64,000 bases of DNA, from positions 5,961,265 through 6,025,264 of the forward strand of contig CP011020.1 of NCBI GenBank assembly GCA_001023535.1. The letters are read 5' to 3'. The notes under the pieces were generated by a model. That model saw only the letters and a program-made list of their open reading frames with translations, was not told where the DNA came from and searched no databases. Every line of letters starts with the position of its first letter. Within the stretch, counting starts at the first letter, position 1. The position numbers were made by a program, and so were the translations under genes. Source of the stretch: Pseudomonas chlororaphis. Its GTDB lineage: Bacteria; Pseudomonadota; Gammaproteobacteria; Pseudomonadales; Pseudomonadaceae. Shown piece after piece: positions 27,646 through 37,191 of the stretch.

Positions 27646-28569
27646 ATGCTGAACAGTAACTCCCTCAGAAAGCTCGATATGCAAGACCTCATGGTGTTTA
27701 GCGCCGTGTACGAGCAAAGCAGCGTCACCGGCGTGTCCGAGGCGCTGTGTGTCAGCCAGTCCACTGTCAGCTACTGCCTGAAGAAACTGCGAACCTGTTT
27801 CGAAGACGAGCTGTTTATCAACACCCGCACCGGCATGCGTCCTACCTACAAGGCCGAGGGCATGTACGACCACGTGCGCGCCATTTTGCAAAGCATCAAC
27901 CTGTGCCACGCCGGTACGCCAACGTTCGATCCGACCCGGCAGGCCATCACGTTCAATATCTGCGCGCCGGAGTATTTCGAGCACGTGATCCTGCCGCAGT
28001 TGCTGCGAAACTTCGACTACGCCGACCTGCCCGTGGTGGTCAACGTGCACAAGCTCGAAGCCGATATTCCTGCCGAAGAACTGCGAGACGGCAGCCTCGA
28101 CCTGGTGATCTGCTTTGGTCCGAACTTCCACAGCAACCACGCCGACTTCAAATCCCGGCAGTTGCTGGAGGAAGAGCTGGTGTGTGTCGTGGACAAGCGG
28201 GCGACGCCACTGGAGCCGCAACTGAGCCTTCAATCATTCGTACAGCGCCGGCACGTTTTTCCGACACCCTGGATGTCATCCAGCAACATGGTGGACGGCT
28301 GGCTGTCGCAGCAGGCGCACCAGCGCCAGATTGCCGCACGAGCCAACAGCTACAGCGCCGCGCTGAAGATGATCACCGGCACCGACTTCATCCTGACTCT
28401 GCCTCGCCGCATCCAGAAACTGCTGGCGAACGAGGCGATCTTCAATCACCACGAAGTGCCCAAGGGGCTGCCGGGTTTTACCTTGAACATGCAATGGAGC
28501 CAGGCCGCCGACCAGGACAGCGCCAATGCCTGGCTGCGCGAACAGATCATCAAGGCCTGCGCCGGGTAA
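27646..28569 (+). CDS. LysR-family transcriptional regulator
   Basis: This 307-residue protein has an N-terminal winged helix (residues about 10-68, with ALCVSQSTVSYCLKKLR as recognition helix) and a periplasmic-binding-like effector domain with ICAPEYFEHVILPQLL. It is divergent from the ligase gene and may control it. ATG 27646 follows a purine-rich stretch; a start 33 nt downstream is a less likely alternative. Confidence 0.88.
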   Translation: MLNSNSLRKLDMQDLMVFSAVYEQSSVTGVSEALCVSQSTVSYCLKKLRTCFEDELFINTRTGMRPTYKAEGMYDHVRAILQSINLCHAGTPTFDPTRQAITFNICAPEYFEHVILPQLLRNFDYADLPVVVNVHKLEADIPAEELRDGSLDLVICFGPNFHSNHADFKSRQLLEEELVCVVDKRATPLEPQLSLQSFVQRRHVFPTPWMSSSNMVDGWLSQQAHQRQIAARANSYSAALKMITGTDFILTLPRRIQKLLANEAIFNHHEVPKGLPGFTLNMQWSQAADQDSANAWLREQIIKACAG

Positions 28570-28581
28570 GGCGCCCGACGC

Positions 28582-28947
28582 TCAACGCTCGATCAAGGCC
28601 TTGGCGTACGGGCCGCGATCGATGTCGAGGATTTCCGCACACAGTTGCACGGACACGCCTTCCGGCCAAGGACCCAGCTCCTGGATCACCGCCAGCAGGC
28701 TGTCGGCCAGTTGCTTCTTGATTTCCGGCGAGCGACCGCTCAACAGCGCCAGCTTCACGTGCACGAAAGCGCGCTCGCCCAGACCGGTGCCGACCCGAAA
28801 CGTTTCCACCTTCATGGCCCGGCTCTTGATGTCCGACTCCGCCGCGAACTGACCGGACGCCACCAGCGCATTATTGAGGCGCAACAGGGCGACCTCGGGC
28901 TTGAGCTCGGGCAGGTTGGCGGTGTACTCCATGTGCAGGTGGGGCAT
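28582..28947 (-). CDS. 5-carboxymethyl-2-hydroxymuconate isomerase-like
   Basis: This 121-residue protein begins MPHLHMEYTANL, giving the Pro2 catalytic base of the CHMI/tautomerase superfamily. The length fits CHMI (about 125). The enzyme belongs to homoprotocatechuate breakdown, but no other hpa genes lie here, so this may be a stand-alone tautomerase. It is convergent with the first LysR gene and 100 nt downstream of the second. Confidence 0.85.
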   Translation of the reverse strand: MPHLHMEYTANLPELKPEVALLRLNNALVASGQFAAESDIKSRAMKVETFRVGTGLGERAFVHVKLALLSGRSPEIKKQLADSLLAVIQELGPWPEGVSVQLCAEILDIDRGPYAKALIER

Positions 28948-29047
28948 GTATTCGACTCCGGTTCGAGAATGACGAGGTGATGAAACCTGGCAACCATAGC
29001 TCGACTTTCGTCTGTGCGGCAGTTTTTTGTTTCGTCGTCCGGCGAGC

Positions 29048-29971
29048 TCAGGAACGCCCTGGCGCGATGCGTTCGCCCATGAACGCCTCCAGCCGGGATC
29101 GCAGCCAGCGCTCGGCCGGGTCGCTGTCGACATGGCTCAGCCAGACCATGGACAAGTCCAGGGTGGGGGTCTTGAAGGGAAAAGGTTCACTGAACAACTG
29201 GCCCGATGCGGCCATTGCCGCGGCGGTGTAATCCGGCAGGCTGGCGATCAGGTCCGTGCCCGCCAGCAGCGCCGGTAACGCGCTGTACTGCGGCACGGAC
29301 AGCACCACCTGGCGCGTCCGACCGATCTCGGCCAGCCACTCGTCGGCAAAACCGGCCACGTTGGCGGTGTGGGACACCAGCACATGCGGGCGCGCGCAGT
29401 ATTCGTCGAGGGTCAGCGGCGTGTCCGATGCATCGGCGCGCAATACCCGGGGCTGGATGTGTCGCAACAATTTGCGTTTGGCATTGGCCGGCAGCCCACG
29501 CGTCTGGCTGATGCCCACGGTGATGTCACCCGATGCCAGCAGGTCGGGGATGCGCCAGTAGTCGACGTGCTGGACCACGAACACGATTTGCGGCGCTTCC
29601 TGGCGCAGGCTGCTCAGCAAGGGCGGCAGTAGGCCGAACTCGACGTCGTCCGACAGGCCGATGCGAAACGTCATGGTGCTGCTGGCGGGATCGAAATCGT
29701 GTGTCAGGCTCAAGGCCACCGACAGCGAGTCCAGGGCCGGCGACAAATGCCGGATGATCTCCTCGGCTCGGGCGGTCGGCTCCATGCGATGGCCGACGCG
29801 AATGAACAGCGGGTCGTTGAACATCTTGCGCAAACGGTTCAGGGCCGAGCTGATGGTCGGCTGGCCCAGGAACAACTTCTCCGCCACCCGCGTGACGTTG
29901 CGTTCGAGCATCAGCGTTTCGAACACCACCATCAGGTTGATGTCGGCCTTGCGCAATTCGTTGCGATTCAT
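29048..29971 (-). CDS. LysR-family transcriptional regulator
   Basis: This 307-residue protein has the HTH AEKLFLGQPTISSALNRLRK and an effector domain starting near FRIGLSDDVEFGLLPPLL. It is of the NodD/LinR-like type with the N-terminal LRKADINLMVVFETLM. It is transcribed toward the CHMI-like gene and could act on it. I chose ATG 29971; the longer frame up to 30115 is not similar. Confidence 0.88.
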   Translation of the reverse strand: MNRNELRKADINLMVVFETLMLERNVTRVAEKLFLGQPTISSALNRLRKMFNDPLFIRVGHRMEPTARAEEIIRHLSPALDSLSVALSLTHDFDPASSTMTFRIGLSDDVEFGLLPPLLSSLRQEAPQIVFVVQHVDYWRIPDLLASGDITVGISQTRGLPANAKRKLLRHIQPRVLRADASDTPLTLDEYCARPHVLVSHTANVAGFADEWLAEIGRTRQVVLSVPQYSALPALLAGTDLIASLPDYTAAAMAASGQLFSEPFPFKTPTLDLSMVWLSHVDSDPAERWLRSRLEAFMGERIAPGRS

Positions 29972-30075
29972 CCACAGCTCCCAATCCCGAACTGGGTGCA
30001 GTGTAGAAACGCCGAGGGTTGCGCGTCTATCCACAAAAGGTCCAAGCGCGGGGTTGCAATCATCCACAGACTCCC

Positions 30076-30497
30076 ACCGGCGATCTACGGTGAACACACA
30101 TCCCGTGCCCACCAACGACCAAAATGTGGGAGCGGACTTGCCCGCGAAGAGGCCGGTCTAGCCAACATCTCCGCCGACTGACACACCGCTTTCGCGGGCA
30201 AGCCCGCTCCCACAAGGGATGTGCGATGAACACAAATCTTGTGTCCGCCAAGGGTCAACCTGTGGGAGCGGGCTTGCCCGCGAAGGGGCCGGGCCTGGCC
30301 AACCTCTCCATCGACTGACACACCGCTTTCGCGGGCAAGCCCGCTCCCACCGGGGATCTACGGTGAACACACATCTCGTGCCCGCCAACGATCAATCTGT
30401 GGGAGCGGGCTTGCCCGCGAAGGGGCCGGTCTATCCAACATCTCCGCCGACTGACACACCGCTTTCGCGGGCAGACTCCCACAGGCCCGCTCCTACA
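30076..30497. repeat. Tandem array of three REP pairs (about 136-nt period)
   Basis: Three copies of a unit made of tgtgggagcgggcttgcccgcgaa, a spacer with caacatctccgccgactgacacacc, and the inverted unit ttcgcgggcaagcccgctccca are joined by linkers such as gatctacggtgaacacacatc (30082 and 30355). The last inverted unit is interrupted and the first outer unit has a base change. It fills the 536-nt space upstream of the second LysR start. Confidence 0.9.
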
Positions 30498-30507
30498 GGA
30501 TGAGTAT

Positions 30508-32592
30508 TCAGTTCACTGTCAGGGATTTCAGCCCCAACCCCAGGACTCGCTCATCCGTCCCCAACCCCAGCGCCTTGGGGCTGATGGCATCGGGCAAATG
30601 GAACTGCACGCGCACCTGGCCTTCCACTTCCATCGCCTCTCGAATGGCGGGTGTCAGCGGCAGCTCGAGGGTGTTGTCCTGCAAGCGAGTGAGCCGCGTC
30701 GACAGCACCGCGATACCATTGATCGAAACCTCGACCCGCTGGCTCGTATGCCGGGGCTGGATGAAGGCCGCCGCTTCAATGGCAATCCCGCGGGCCTGGG
30801 GTGGTACGCGTAACACCACCTCAGCCGCCATGCCTTCGGCCCAGGTGCCCCAATCCTCGACACGACCCCAGCCACTGGTCAGCATCGCATTGGCGCGGTT
30901 GAACACTTGGCGCTCACCAAGCCGGGCTTGCACATCCAACGTCTCATCGGCAAATGGCCGGCACTGGGCGCAGGACTTCCAGCCCGGTGCCAGGACCACC
31001 AAGCCATCGACACGGGTCAGCAGGTCGGTCTGGCGATGAACGGTTTTCGCCGCCAGGAGCGCGGCGCGGCTGTCGAGGATGTACAGCGAGTCCGCCTCAT
31101 ACTCACCGCTGGCAAGCATCTGGTCGGCGCGCCGTTGGGCCTGTTCGATCTCGCGGGTGCCCATGCGCCCCAGGTAAACGCCGTCGGTTCCCAGCCCATG
31201 GCTCAGGGCGTACTGACTGGTCAGCAACCAGTTTTCCGGCTGATTCTGCGGCATCAACGTGCGGACCTTCGAATAATGCCCGGCTGCACTGGCCCAGAAC
31301 GGATCGCTCATCGAGGTCGGCCAACTCGACGCGGCGGGCTGCATCCGGTTCTTGCGCAGGCCAGCCCAGCCGGCATGGGTATCCAGGACCTGGACCACCA
31401 GGGCGATGGCCAGCAGGCATGCCGCCGCCCGCGGCCTGTTGCCCCGGATCACCAGGAAGATCACGACAAACACGATGGCGTAGAACACCGGCCAGAACAT
31501 CCGACCGGCCGCGCGAAACACATTCGCCGCTTGTTCAAGGCTTTTGGGCAGCCAGTAATGCACCTCCAGCAGGCCGATGCCAAGGTGGTTGGTCAGCGAA
31601 AAGAGCGTCAGCCCGATCAGCGCCACCAGCAACAACCACCGGTTACGCACGGCCCTGCCCAGCCCCGTATTGCCTTGCAGCAGGGCCACGCCCGCGCAGA
31701 TCGCCAGCACCAGGATGCCCAAGCCCAGGTAATTGAAGCCTTCGTAATCCCCCGGCCCCTGGGGGATATCCCGCAACACATGCGACCAGCCGCTGGGGTT
31801 GACCAGCGACATGACGTTCAGGCGATACAGGCCATAACCGCCCGCCACGGTCCCGCCGCCCACACTGAAATAACCCGCCTGCCAACAGCAGAACGCAACC
31901 AGCAGAAACAGGCCCGCCAGCTCGATCCCGGCACGGCGCCGCGACAAAGTGCCCTGGTGGGTTCGGGTCGCCAGGTCCGCCAGCCAGATCAACGCCACCA
32001 TCGCCAGCAGGTACGCATGCACCAACGCCGTTGCCGCCAGCAACGCCCCCCACGCCAGCCGACTCTTCTCTGTACCGGGGCGCAGCGCCTGGTACAGCGC
32101 CGCCAGGATCAGGAAATGCCCGGACAACGACAGGTGCCCGCCCATGCGCAGGAACATCGGCGGCGAAAACACGAACAGGCCGGTCCCCAGCAACCGCACC
32201 CACACCGAGGACGACAACAACCCTGTCAGCTTCCAGGCGAACCAGGCCTGCAGGACAAAACAGGCCAGCAACCAGAAACCGAAATACTGGAAAGTGTCCG
32301 GGAGCCAGGCGCTGAAAGGTTTGAACATAAACGCCAGCAGCGGGTTGGAATCGGAAAAGATGATCCCGTTGCCCAACTCCAGCCCATAGGAGGGGTTCAT
32401 GCCCAGTGGAAAAGTCCAGGGCGAATGGCGGAAAAAGGCCCAGCCCATGTAGTGGGTCGCCGCATCGCCCTCCCCCAGCCAGGCAATGTTCGTCGGGTCG
32501 AGCACCCGAGGGCCGATGACCAGCAGAAATGCCAGCGCACCCAGCAGCAGGGGCAATAGGGAAAGCGAGTAGTGCCGGCCGCGAGCGGTCAT
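30508..32592 (-). CDS. DUF6311-type polytopic membrane protein (GtrX-like)
   Basis: This 694-residue protein has about 10-12 membrane segments in residues 10-400, then a soluble C-terminal part of about 270 residues. The early periplasmic loop has WLGEGDAATHYMGW, typical of DUF6311, a GT-C-like family; this is the position where Gtr systems carry the serotype-specific transferase. Its ATG overlaps the gtrA-like stop by 4 nt (ATGA). The function, transfer of a sugar from undecaprenyl phosphate, is inferred from the cluster. Confidence 0.75.
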   Translation of the reverse strand: MTARGRHYSLSLLPLLLGALAFLLVIGPRVLDPTNIAWLGEGDAATHYMGWAFFRHSPWTFPLGMNPSYGLELGNGIIFSDSNPLLAFMFKPFSAWLPDTFQYFGFWLLACFVLQAWFAWKLTGLLSSSVWVRLLGTGLFVFSPPMFLRMGGHLSLSGHFLILAALYQALRPGTEKSRLAWGALLAATALVHAYLLAMVALIWLADLATRTHQGTLSRRRAGIELAGLFLLVAFCCWQAGYFSVGGGTVAGGYGLYRLNVMSLVNPSGWSHVLRDIPQGPGDYEGFNYLGLGILVLAICAGVALLQGNTGLGRAVRNRWLLLVALIGLTLFSLTNHLGIGLLEVHYWLPKSLEQAANVFRAAGRMFWPVFYAIVFVVIFLVIRGNRPRAAACLLAIALVVQVLDTHAGWAGLRKNRMQPAASSWPTSMSDPFWASAAGHYSKVRTLMPQNQPENWLLTSQYALSHGLGTDGVYLGRMGTREIEQAQRRADQMLASGEYEADSLYILDSRAALLAAKTVHRQTDLLTRVDGLVVLAPGWKSCAQCRPFADETLDVQARLGERQVFNRANAMLTSGWGRVEDWGTWAEGMAAEVVLRVPPQARGIAIEAAAFIQPRHTSQRVEVSINGIAVLSTRLTRLQDNTLELPLTPAIREAMEVEGQVRVQFHLPDAISPKALGLGTDERVLGLGLKSLTVN

Positions 32593-32963
32593 CGATAGGT
32601 CCAGAAATTGTGCAGGATGAAGGTAAACACCGGGATGATCAGCGCCACGGCCGCGATGCCCGCCAGGTAGTCCAGGCCGGCGCTCTGGGCCACCCAGGCC
32701 ACCAGCATCGCCAGCCAGAACCCGCCGATCGACACCACCACGAAACGAGCGAGGGTGCGACCCTGCAACTGGCTGGAAAAACTCCACAGGGTGTTGATCA
32801 GGTAGGAAACGAGAGTGGCGACAATAAAGGCGAAACCATTGGCCAGCGGTGGGTTGGCCATGACCAGGTGCATGAACGCCACGGCGGCCACCACGTGTAT
32901 CGCGGTGACGAGCAGGCCCGTCAGGCCGAAACGCAGGGCACGGCGTAGCAACGGCGAATGCAT
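32589..32963 (-). CDS. GtrA-family flippase
   Basis: This 124-residue protein has four membrane segments, starts RFGLTGLLVTAIHVV and ends FILHNFWTYR, both typical of GtrA, which is thought to flip a lipid-linked sugar. A GTG at 32972 overlapping the preceding stop (GTGA) is an alternative start; I prefer ATG 32963 because of spacing to an AGAAG. It lies between a methyltransferase and the DUF6311 gene in one tight operon. Confidence 0.87.
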   Translation of the reverse strand: MHSPLLRRALRFGLTGLLVTAIHVVAAVAFMHLVMANPPLANGFAFIVATLVSYLINTLWSFSSQLQGRTLARFVVVSIGGFWLAMLVAWVAQSAGLDYLAGIAAVALIIPVFTFILHNFWTYR

Positions 32964-32968
32964 CCAGG

Positions 32969-33679
32969 TCACGGCTTCTGCGCCAGGCAGAACACCGTCA
33001 GGCCGGCGAGACGATTGGCGCCCATGAACGGGCGCTCCAGGCTGCACAAGGCCTTCAACACACCGTTGACCCACGGATGATGCCGCGCCAGCTGGGACTT
33101 GGGCGCCTCGCTGGACGTGCTGCGCTGCACCAGCCGCAGGCCGGCGGCAATGGGGAACACCAGGCCGAAATAATAGGCGCCTTGCTGCACCTGCAACCCG
33201 GCCTGCGCCACGACGCCCTCCAATTGCCCGAGGGTATAGCGGCGCTTGTGTTCGAGGAAATCGTCGTGGCCGCTCCAGAGAAACTGGAACGCCGGCACGG
33301 TGATCAGGAAACGGCTGCCGGACGGCACCTTGTCGACATAGCCCTTGAGCAACCCGACGTCGTCGTCCACATGCTCCAGCACATCCATCAGCAACACCAG
33401 GTCGGCGTCCAGCGTGTCGATGGCGCGTCGATAATGAACCGGTTTGCCGGCGGTGGTGGCATCGGAATCGTCCGGGTAACTGATGTCCACGCACCACGCC
33501 TGAGCCGTGTCGGTATGGGTCAGCAGATGGTGGGAAAAAAACCCCGACCCGGCGCCCACATCCAGCAACGTACGGGCCGAAATGCCCTTGAGCAGGTGGC
33601 GCATGGCGAGCGCCTTGGAACGGTAATACCAGTGCTGCCCGATATCGGGCCCCAGGATATCGGTTTCCTTGAGATCCAC
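32969..33679 (-). CDS. Class I SAM methyltransferase in gtr-like operon
   Basis: This 236-residue protein has motif I LLDVGAGSGFFS (about 38-49), the acidic DISYPDDS after strand 2, and VLLMDVLEHVDDD. The start lies 3 nt from the glycosyltransferase stop. The position suggests methylation of a sugar or lipid intermediate of the surface glycan, which is inference. Fused methyltransferase-glycosyltransferase clusters of this type are common in Pseudomonas, but the substrate is unknown. Confidence 0.8.
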   Translation of the reverse strand: MDLKETDILGPDIGQHWYYRSKALAMRHLLKGISARTLLDVGAGSGFFSHHLLTHTDTAQAWCVDISYPDDSDATTAGKPVHYRRAIDTLDADLVLLMDVLEHVDDDVGLLKGYVDKVPSGSRFLITVPAFQFLWSGHDDFLEHKRRYTLGQLEGVVAQAGLQVQQGAYYFGLVFPIAAGLRLVQRSTSSEAPKSQLARHHPWVNGVLKALCSLERPFMGANRLAGLTVFCLAQKP

Positions 33680-33682
33680 GGT

Positions 33683-34651
33683 TCAGTCCTTAGGGTCATA
33701 GATGCGTCGCACCAGGAACACCGGTCGACGCTTGGATTCGATGTAGGTGCGGCCCAGGTACTCCCCCAGCACGCCGATGCCGATCAATTGCAACCCACCG
33801 AGGAACGTGACCGCCACCATCAGCGAGGCATAACCTGGCAAGTCGATGCCGGAAATCAGGGTGCGCAGGATGATGAACACCGCAAAGGCGAAAGACACCA
33901 GCGAGACGCACAGCCCCAGGTAGGTCCAGATGCGCAGCGGTTCAGTGCTGAAGCTGGTGATGCCTTCGAGGGCGAAGTTCCACAGGCGCCAGCCGTTGAA
34001 CTTGCTCTGGCCGGCGGCACGCTCGGGCCTGACGTAATCGACGTAGGTGGTGCGGAACCCGACCCAGGCAAACAGCCCTTTCATAAAGCGCCGGGACTCG
34101 GGCAACGTCTGCAAGGCATCGACCACGCACCTATCCATCAAGCGGAAATCACCGACGTTTTCCGGCAGCTTGTGGTCGGCGATTTTATTGTGCAGGCGGT
34201 AGAAGCTGTTGGCGGAAACCTGCTTGGCCCAGGAGTCGGAGTCGCGGTTGACCCGGTGCCCCAGCACCACCTCGGCACCGTTGCGCCAGTGCGTGATCAT
34301 TTCGAGAATGACCTCGGGAGGGTCTTGCAGATCGACGTCGATCGGCACCACCGCCTGGCCGCGCGCGGCTTGCAGGCCAGCGCTCAATGCCGCCTCCTTG
34401 CCGAAGTTGCGACTCAGGTCGACAACGCGGATACGCGGGTCGGTCTTCTGCCGTTCCAGCAGCAGCACCAGGGTGTCGTCCACGCTGCCGTCATTGACGA
34501 ACACCAGCTCCAGGTCCACCAGCGATTCATGGACAAAGACCTGGTCGATCCTGGTGATGAACAAGTCAATGGACTGGACTTCGTTGTAAACCGGTATGAC
34601 AAGCGAAAGCGCTAGACGTCCTTGCAGATCCGTTCCTGGATATTCAGTCAC
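33683..34651 (-). CDS. GT2 polyprenyl-phosphate glycosyltransferase (GtrB-like)
   Basis: This 322-residue protein starts with LALSLVIPVYNE, has DGSVDDT at the UDP site and the metal motif IDVDLQDPPEV near 104-114. Two membrane segments follow in the C-terminal quarter (about 240-262 and 275-297), as in GtrB/ArnC/DPM1 transferases that load a sugar on undecaprenyl phosphate at the inner membrane. It is the first gene of the four-gene cluster. Confidence 0.9.
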   Translation of the reverse strand: MTEYPGTDLQGRLALSLVIPVYNEVQSIDLFITRIDQVFVHESLVDLELVFVNDGSVDDTLVLLLERQKTDPRIRVVDLSRNFGKEAALSAGLQAARGQAVVPIDVDLQDPPEVILEMITHWRNGAEVVLGHRVNRDSDSWAKQVSANSFYRLHNKIADHKLPENVGDFRLMDRCVVDALQTLPESRRFMKGLFAWVGFRTTYVDYVRPERAAGQSKFNGWRLWNFALEGITSFSTEPLRIWTYLGLCVSLVSFAFAVFIILRTLISGIDLPGYASLMVAVTFLGGLQLIGIGVLGEYLGRTYIESKRRPVFLVRRIYDPKD

Positions 34652-34989
34652 TTGATGGCTCTTTTTCTTATAGTGTTTTCGGACCTGTCGGACAGCCCCA
34701 CCTCAGGTTACCGGCCCCCAGGCCCTCATTGGAGGAGGCCCGTGTCGAACCGTATTAAGCAGGACCGGTCAGGGCAACGCAAGGATGAAACCGGAACTTG
34801 CCACAGACTCGCCGGCCGCAACATGACTTGTTTTCCACTCATGGTCGAGCCGTTTGCCAGAGCCTGCGCCCGGACATACCTGATAACCAATGGAAACGAT
34901 TTTCACGTAGCCAAATCCGGCCGCTTGGCTAGGCTGTGAGCCACATGTGCACCACATGTCTTGACTGAATCATCGCAGGGAGCGAATCG
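34652..34989. other. Intergenic 338 nt, divergent promoters
   Basis: This space separates the gtr-like operon from the small DUF1508 gene. It is less GC-rich than its surroundings around 34650-34680. No conserved ORF, repeat or RNA is recognised; an in-frame run at 34622-34939 has no family similarity. Confidence 0.45.
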
Positions 34990-35181
34990 ATGTATTTTGA
35001 AATCTACCGGCAAACCCGCGGCACCCTTTGCACCGGAAAAGGCCAATGGCGCTGGCGCTTGAGGGCCGGCAACCATGAAACGATCGCCAGCGGCGAATCC
35101 TATGTGAACAAGGCCGACTGCATGCATGCCATCGGGCTGATCAAGAACGTCCAGGGCGAGACACCCGTAAAGGAGATCTGA
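34990..35181 (+). CDS. DUF1508 (YegP-like) small protein
   Basis: This 63-residue protein has a single YegP domain: it opens MYFEIYRQ, then WRWRLRAGNHETIASGESY and ADCMHAIGLIK. E. coli YegP has two such domains, so this is a half-size version. The function is unknown. GGGAG stands about 8 nt before the ATG. Confidence 0.85.
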   Translation: MYFEIYRQTRGTLCTGKGQWRWRLRAGNHETIASGESYVNKADCMHAIGLIKNVQGETPVKEI

Positions 35182-35223
35182 CCGTTGGAGGGCTCCAGGA
35201 CGCACGATCCCGGGGCCACGGCC

Positions 35224-36858
35224 TCAAACGCGGAAACGCCCCGTCAATTGCGCCAGGTTCTTCGACAGGGTGGAAAGCTGCTGGCTGGCCTGCATGCTCT
35301 GGGCGGAATTCTGCGCCGCTTCGTTGGACAAATCACGGATATCGGAAATATTGCGGGCGATTTCCTCGGTGACACTGCTCTGCTCCTCGCAGGCGTTGGC
35401 GATCTGCGCAGCCATGTCGTTGATCCGCTGGATCGAGCCGCTGGTACCGCTGAGCACCTGATCGACCCCGGCGGCCTGCGCAACACTGTCGCGGGCCTTG
35501 CCGCTGCCTACCTGCATGGCCTGGACGGCCTTGGCGACGCCCGATTGCAGGCGTTCGATGCGAACCTGGATGTCCTTGGTCGAATCCTGGGTGCGCGCCG
35601 CCAGGGCCCTGACTTCGTCCGCTACTACAGCGAAACCGCGGCCCTGTTCGCCGGCCCGAGCGGCCTCAATGGCTGCGTTCAGCGCAAGCAGGTTGGTCTG
35701 CTCGGCAATCCCGCGGATGACCTCCAGCACGGCGCCGATGCTGGAAGTTTCCTGGGCCAAGGCCTCGATGGTAGACGACGCACTTTCCACTTCCTGGGCG
35801 AGTTGCCGAATCGAGTCGATGGTGCTGTTGACCACCTCGGTGCCCTCACGGGACTGGCTGCTGGCCTGCTGTGCGGCGTCGGACGCGCTCACCGCATTGT
35901 GGGCCACCTCGTGTACGGCGGCGCTCATCTGGGTCGCGGCGGTGCTGACCTGGTCGAGGGCGGCATGTTCACTGCTGATCAGTTGATCATTGGTCGCCGC
36001 CATCTTCGCCATGGCGCGTGCCGCTGAATCGACCTCACCGGACACCCGGCCCACCTCGGCAATCAGCGGTTGCAGCTTGTCGAGGAAACGGTTGAAAGCA
36101 CTGCCGAGCTGGCCCAGCTCATCCGCCGAGCCCACCTCGAGGCGCCCCTTCAGATCGCCGCCGCCCTCGGCAATCTGCTCGACGCGGTGCAGCAAGCGCC
36201 GCATCGGACGCAACACCACCAAGGGCAAGACCGCAATCAACACCATGCAGCCGAGCAATCCAATCAACAGAATGCCGCCCTGCTGCACTCCCACCGCTTC
36301 ACCATGATCAATTGCCGCCTGCCCCTCGCGTTGCGACGCGGCATCCTCCAACTCACCGAGCTTGTCGATGGCATCGCGCATGGTATCGAACTTACTTTCA
36401 CCCTCGCCGAAACTTAGGGCGCTGGCCGCCTGTGGATTGCTTGCCGCCTGCTCGACCACCTGCCGTGACAGTTGCGACCACTGGGCAAAGCGGTCATTGA
36501 ACTGACTGACCAGCGCCATCGCATCGGCCCCCGGTTGCATCGAGGCGTATTTCTGTACGCGATCATAAGCCTGCTTCAGGTTGTCCCGATGACTGGCCCG
36601 CAACGCCTCCAGATGCTCCCCCGCATTGCCCCCCAGCAGGCTGCGTTCGGCGACAAACGCCTGGTAAAGGTCGCGATCGGCGTTGAGCAGCAGGCTGATC
36701 GCCGGCAGATAACGGTTGGTCAATTGCGTGCTCGACTCCGTCACCTGGCCAATGCCCCGCATCCCCGACCACCCCATCAACACCAGCAACAACGCCAGGA
36801 AAGCAATGGGCAGGGTGATTTTCCAGCGAAAGCCCAGATCGGCGAAGAACCGTGGCAT
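35224..36858 (-). CDS. Methyl-accepting chemotaxis protein
   Basis: This 544-residue receptor has a membrane segment at about 13-30, a periplasmic helical domain (about 31-190), a second membrane segment at about 192-212, a HAMP domain (about 213-265), and the signalling hairpin tip with [20 protein letters not shown]. It ends with [17 protein letters not shown] and has no C-terminal pentapeptide for CheR. The short four-helix-bundle ligand domain gives no clear ligand. Confidence 0.93.
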   Translation of the reverse strand: MPRFFADLGFRWKITLPIAFLALLLVLMGWSGMRGIGQVTESSTQLTNRYLPAISLLLNADRDLYQAFVAERSLLGGNAGEHLEALRASHRDNLKQAYDRVQKYASMQPGADAMALVSQFNDRFAQWSQLSRQVVEQAASNPQAASALSFGEGESKFDTMRDAIDKLGELEDAASQREGQAAIDHGEAVGVQQGGILLIGLLGCMVLIAVLPLVVLRPMRRLLHRVEQIAEGGGDLKGRLEVGSADELGQLGSAFNRFLDKLQPLIAEVGRVSGEVDSAARAMAKMAATNDQLISSEHAALDQVSTAATQMSAAVHEVAHNAVSASDAAQQASSQSREGTEVVNSTIDSIRQLAQEVESASSTIEALAQETSSIGAVLEVIRGIAEQTNLLALNAAIEAARAGEQGRGFAVVADEVRALAARTQDSTKDIQVRIERLQSGVAKAVQAMQVGSGKARDSVAQAAGVDQVLSGTSGSIQRINDMAAQIANACEEQSSVTEEIARNISDIRDLSNEAAQNSAQSMQASQQLSTLSKNLAQLTGRFRV

Positions 36859-36977
36859 GAGGTCACTCCTTTTTAGGGTATGTCTTACCTATCGGCAGGC
36901 AAGCCTTCTGCTAGAGAGACATTAGCGCAATTGTCACAGGGTGGTGACATGCACAGAGGATTACGCTGGGAATTGGC

Positions 36978-37016
36978 GTGGCGAGGGCGCTTGCCCCCCG
37001 CAGGGCTGTGAAGCGG
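36978..37016. repeat. Single degenerate REP
   Basis: The unit gtggcgagggcgcttgcccc with a mirrored gcagggctgtgaagcgg runs into the DUF6124-like remnant that follows. Confidence 0.5.
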
Positions 37017-37028
37017 TACCTTTAGTAT

Positions 37029-37138
37029 TCGACCTTGAAGGGTCACGGCGGCATGCGGCGATGGGTATTCAGCAGGTGATCGATCTGGGCGAACTGCTGG
37101 CAAATCGGGTAGCGGGTAGCGTTGATCAGCGCTAGCCC
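37029..37138 (+). pseudogene. DUF6124-like C-terminal remnant
   Basis: A short frame reads FDLEGSRRHAAMGIQQVIDL, then GELLANRVAGSVDQR and a stop. This strongly recalls the C-terminal end of DUF6124 proteins, a Pseudomonas family of about 120 residues, from memory of the family. The N-terminal two thirds are missing and replaced by the REP sequence. It lies between the chemoreceptor gene and the toxin gene. Confidence 0.45.
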
Positions 37139-37191
37139 CAAGTCCGTGGCGTTGTGACGAGATCACCGCCTGAAAATCAAACGCCAGAAAC

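Noticed and set aside
27298..28233. A 311-codon minus-strand frame over the first LysR gene
   Set aside because: The plus-strand LysR has HTH and effector domains; the minus frame has none.
30076..30497. A CRISPR-like look of the repeat array
   Set aside because: The period is about 136 nt, the repeats are REP palindromes, spacers are shared rather than unique, and no cas genes are near.
30907..32559. A 550-codon frame antisense to the DUF6311 gene
   Set aside because: Composition is dominated by Gln, Arg and Pro, and the membrane protein on the minus strand is clearly genuine.
37021..37138. A minus-strand reading in the DUF6124 remnant region (ALINATRYPICQQF)
   Set aside because: It is the complement of the plus-strand remnant, which matches a known family better; no start or ribosome site supports it.
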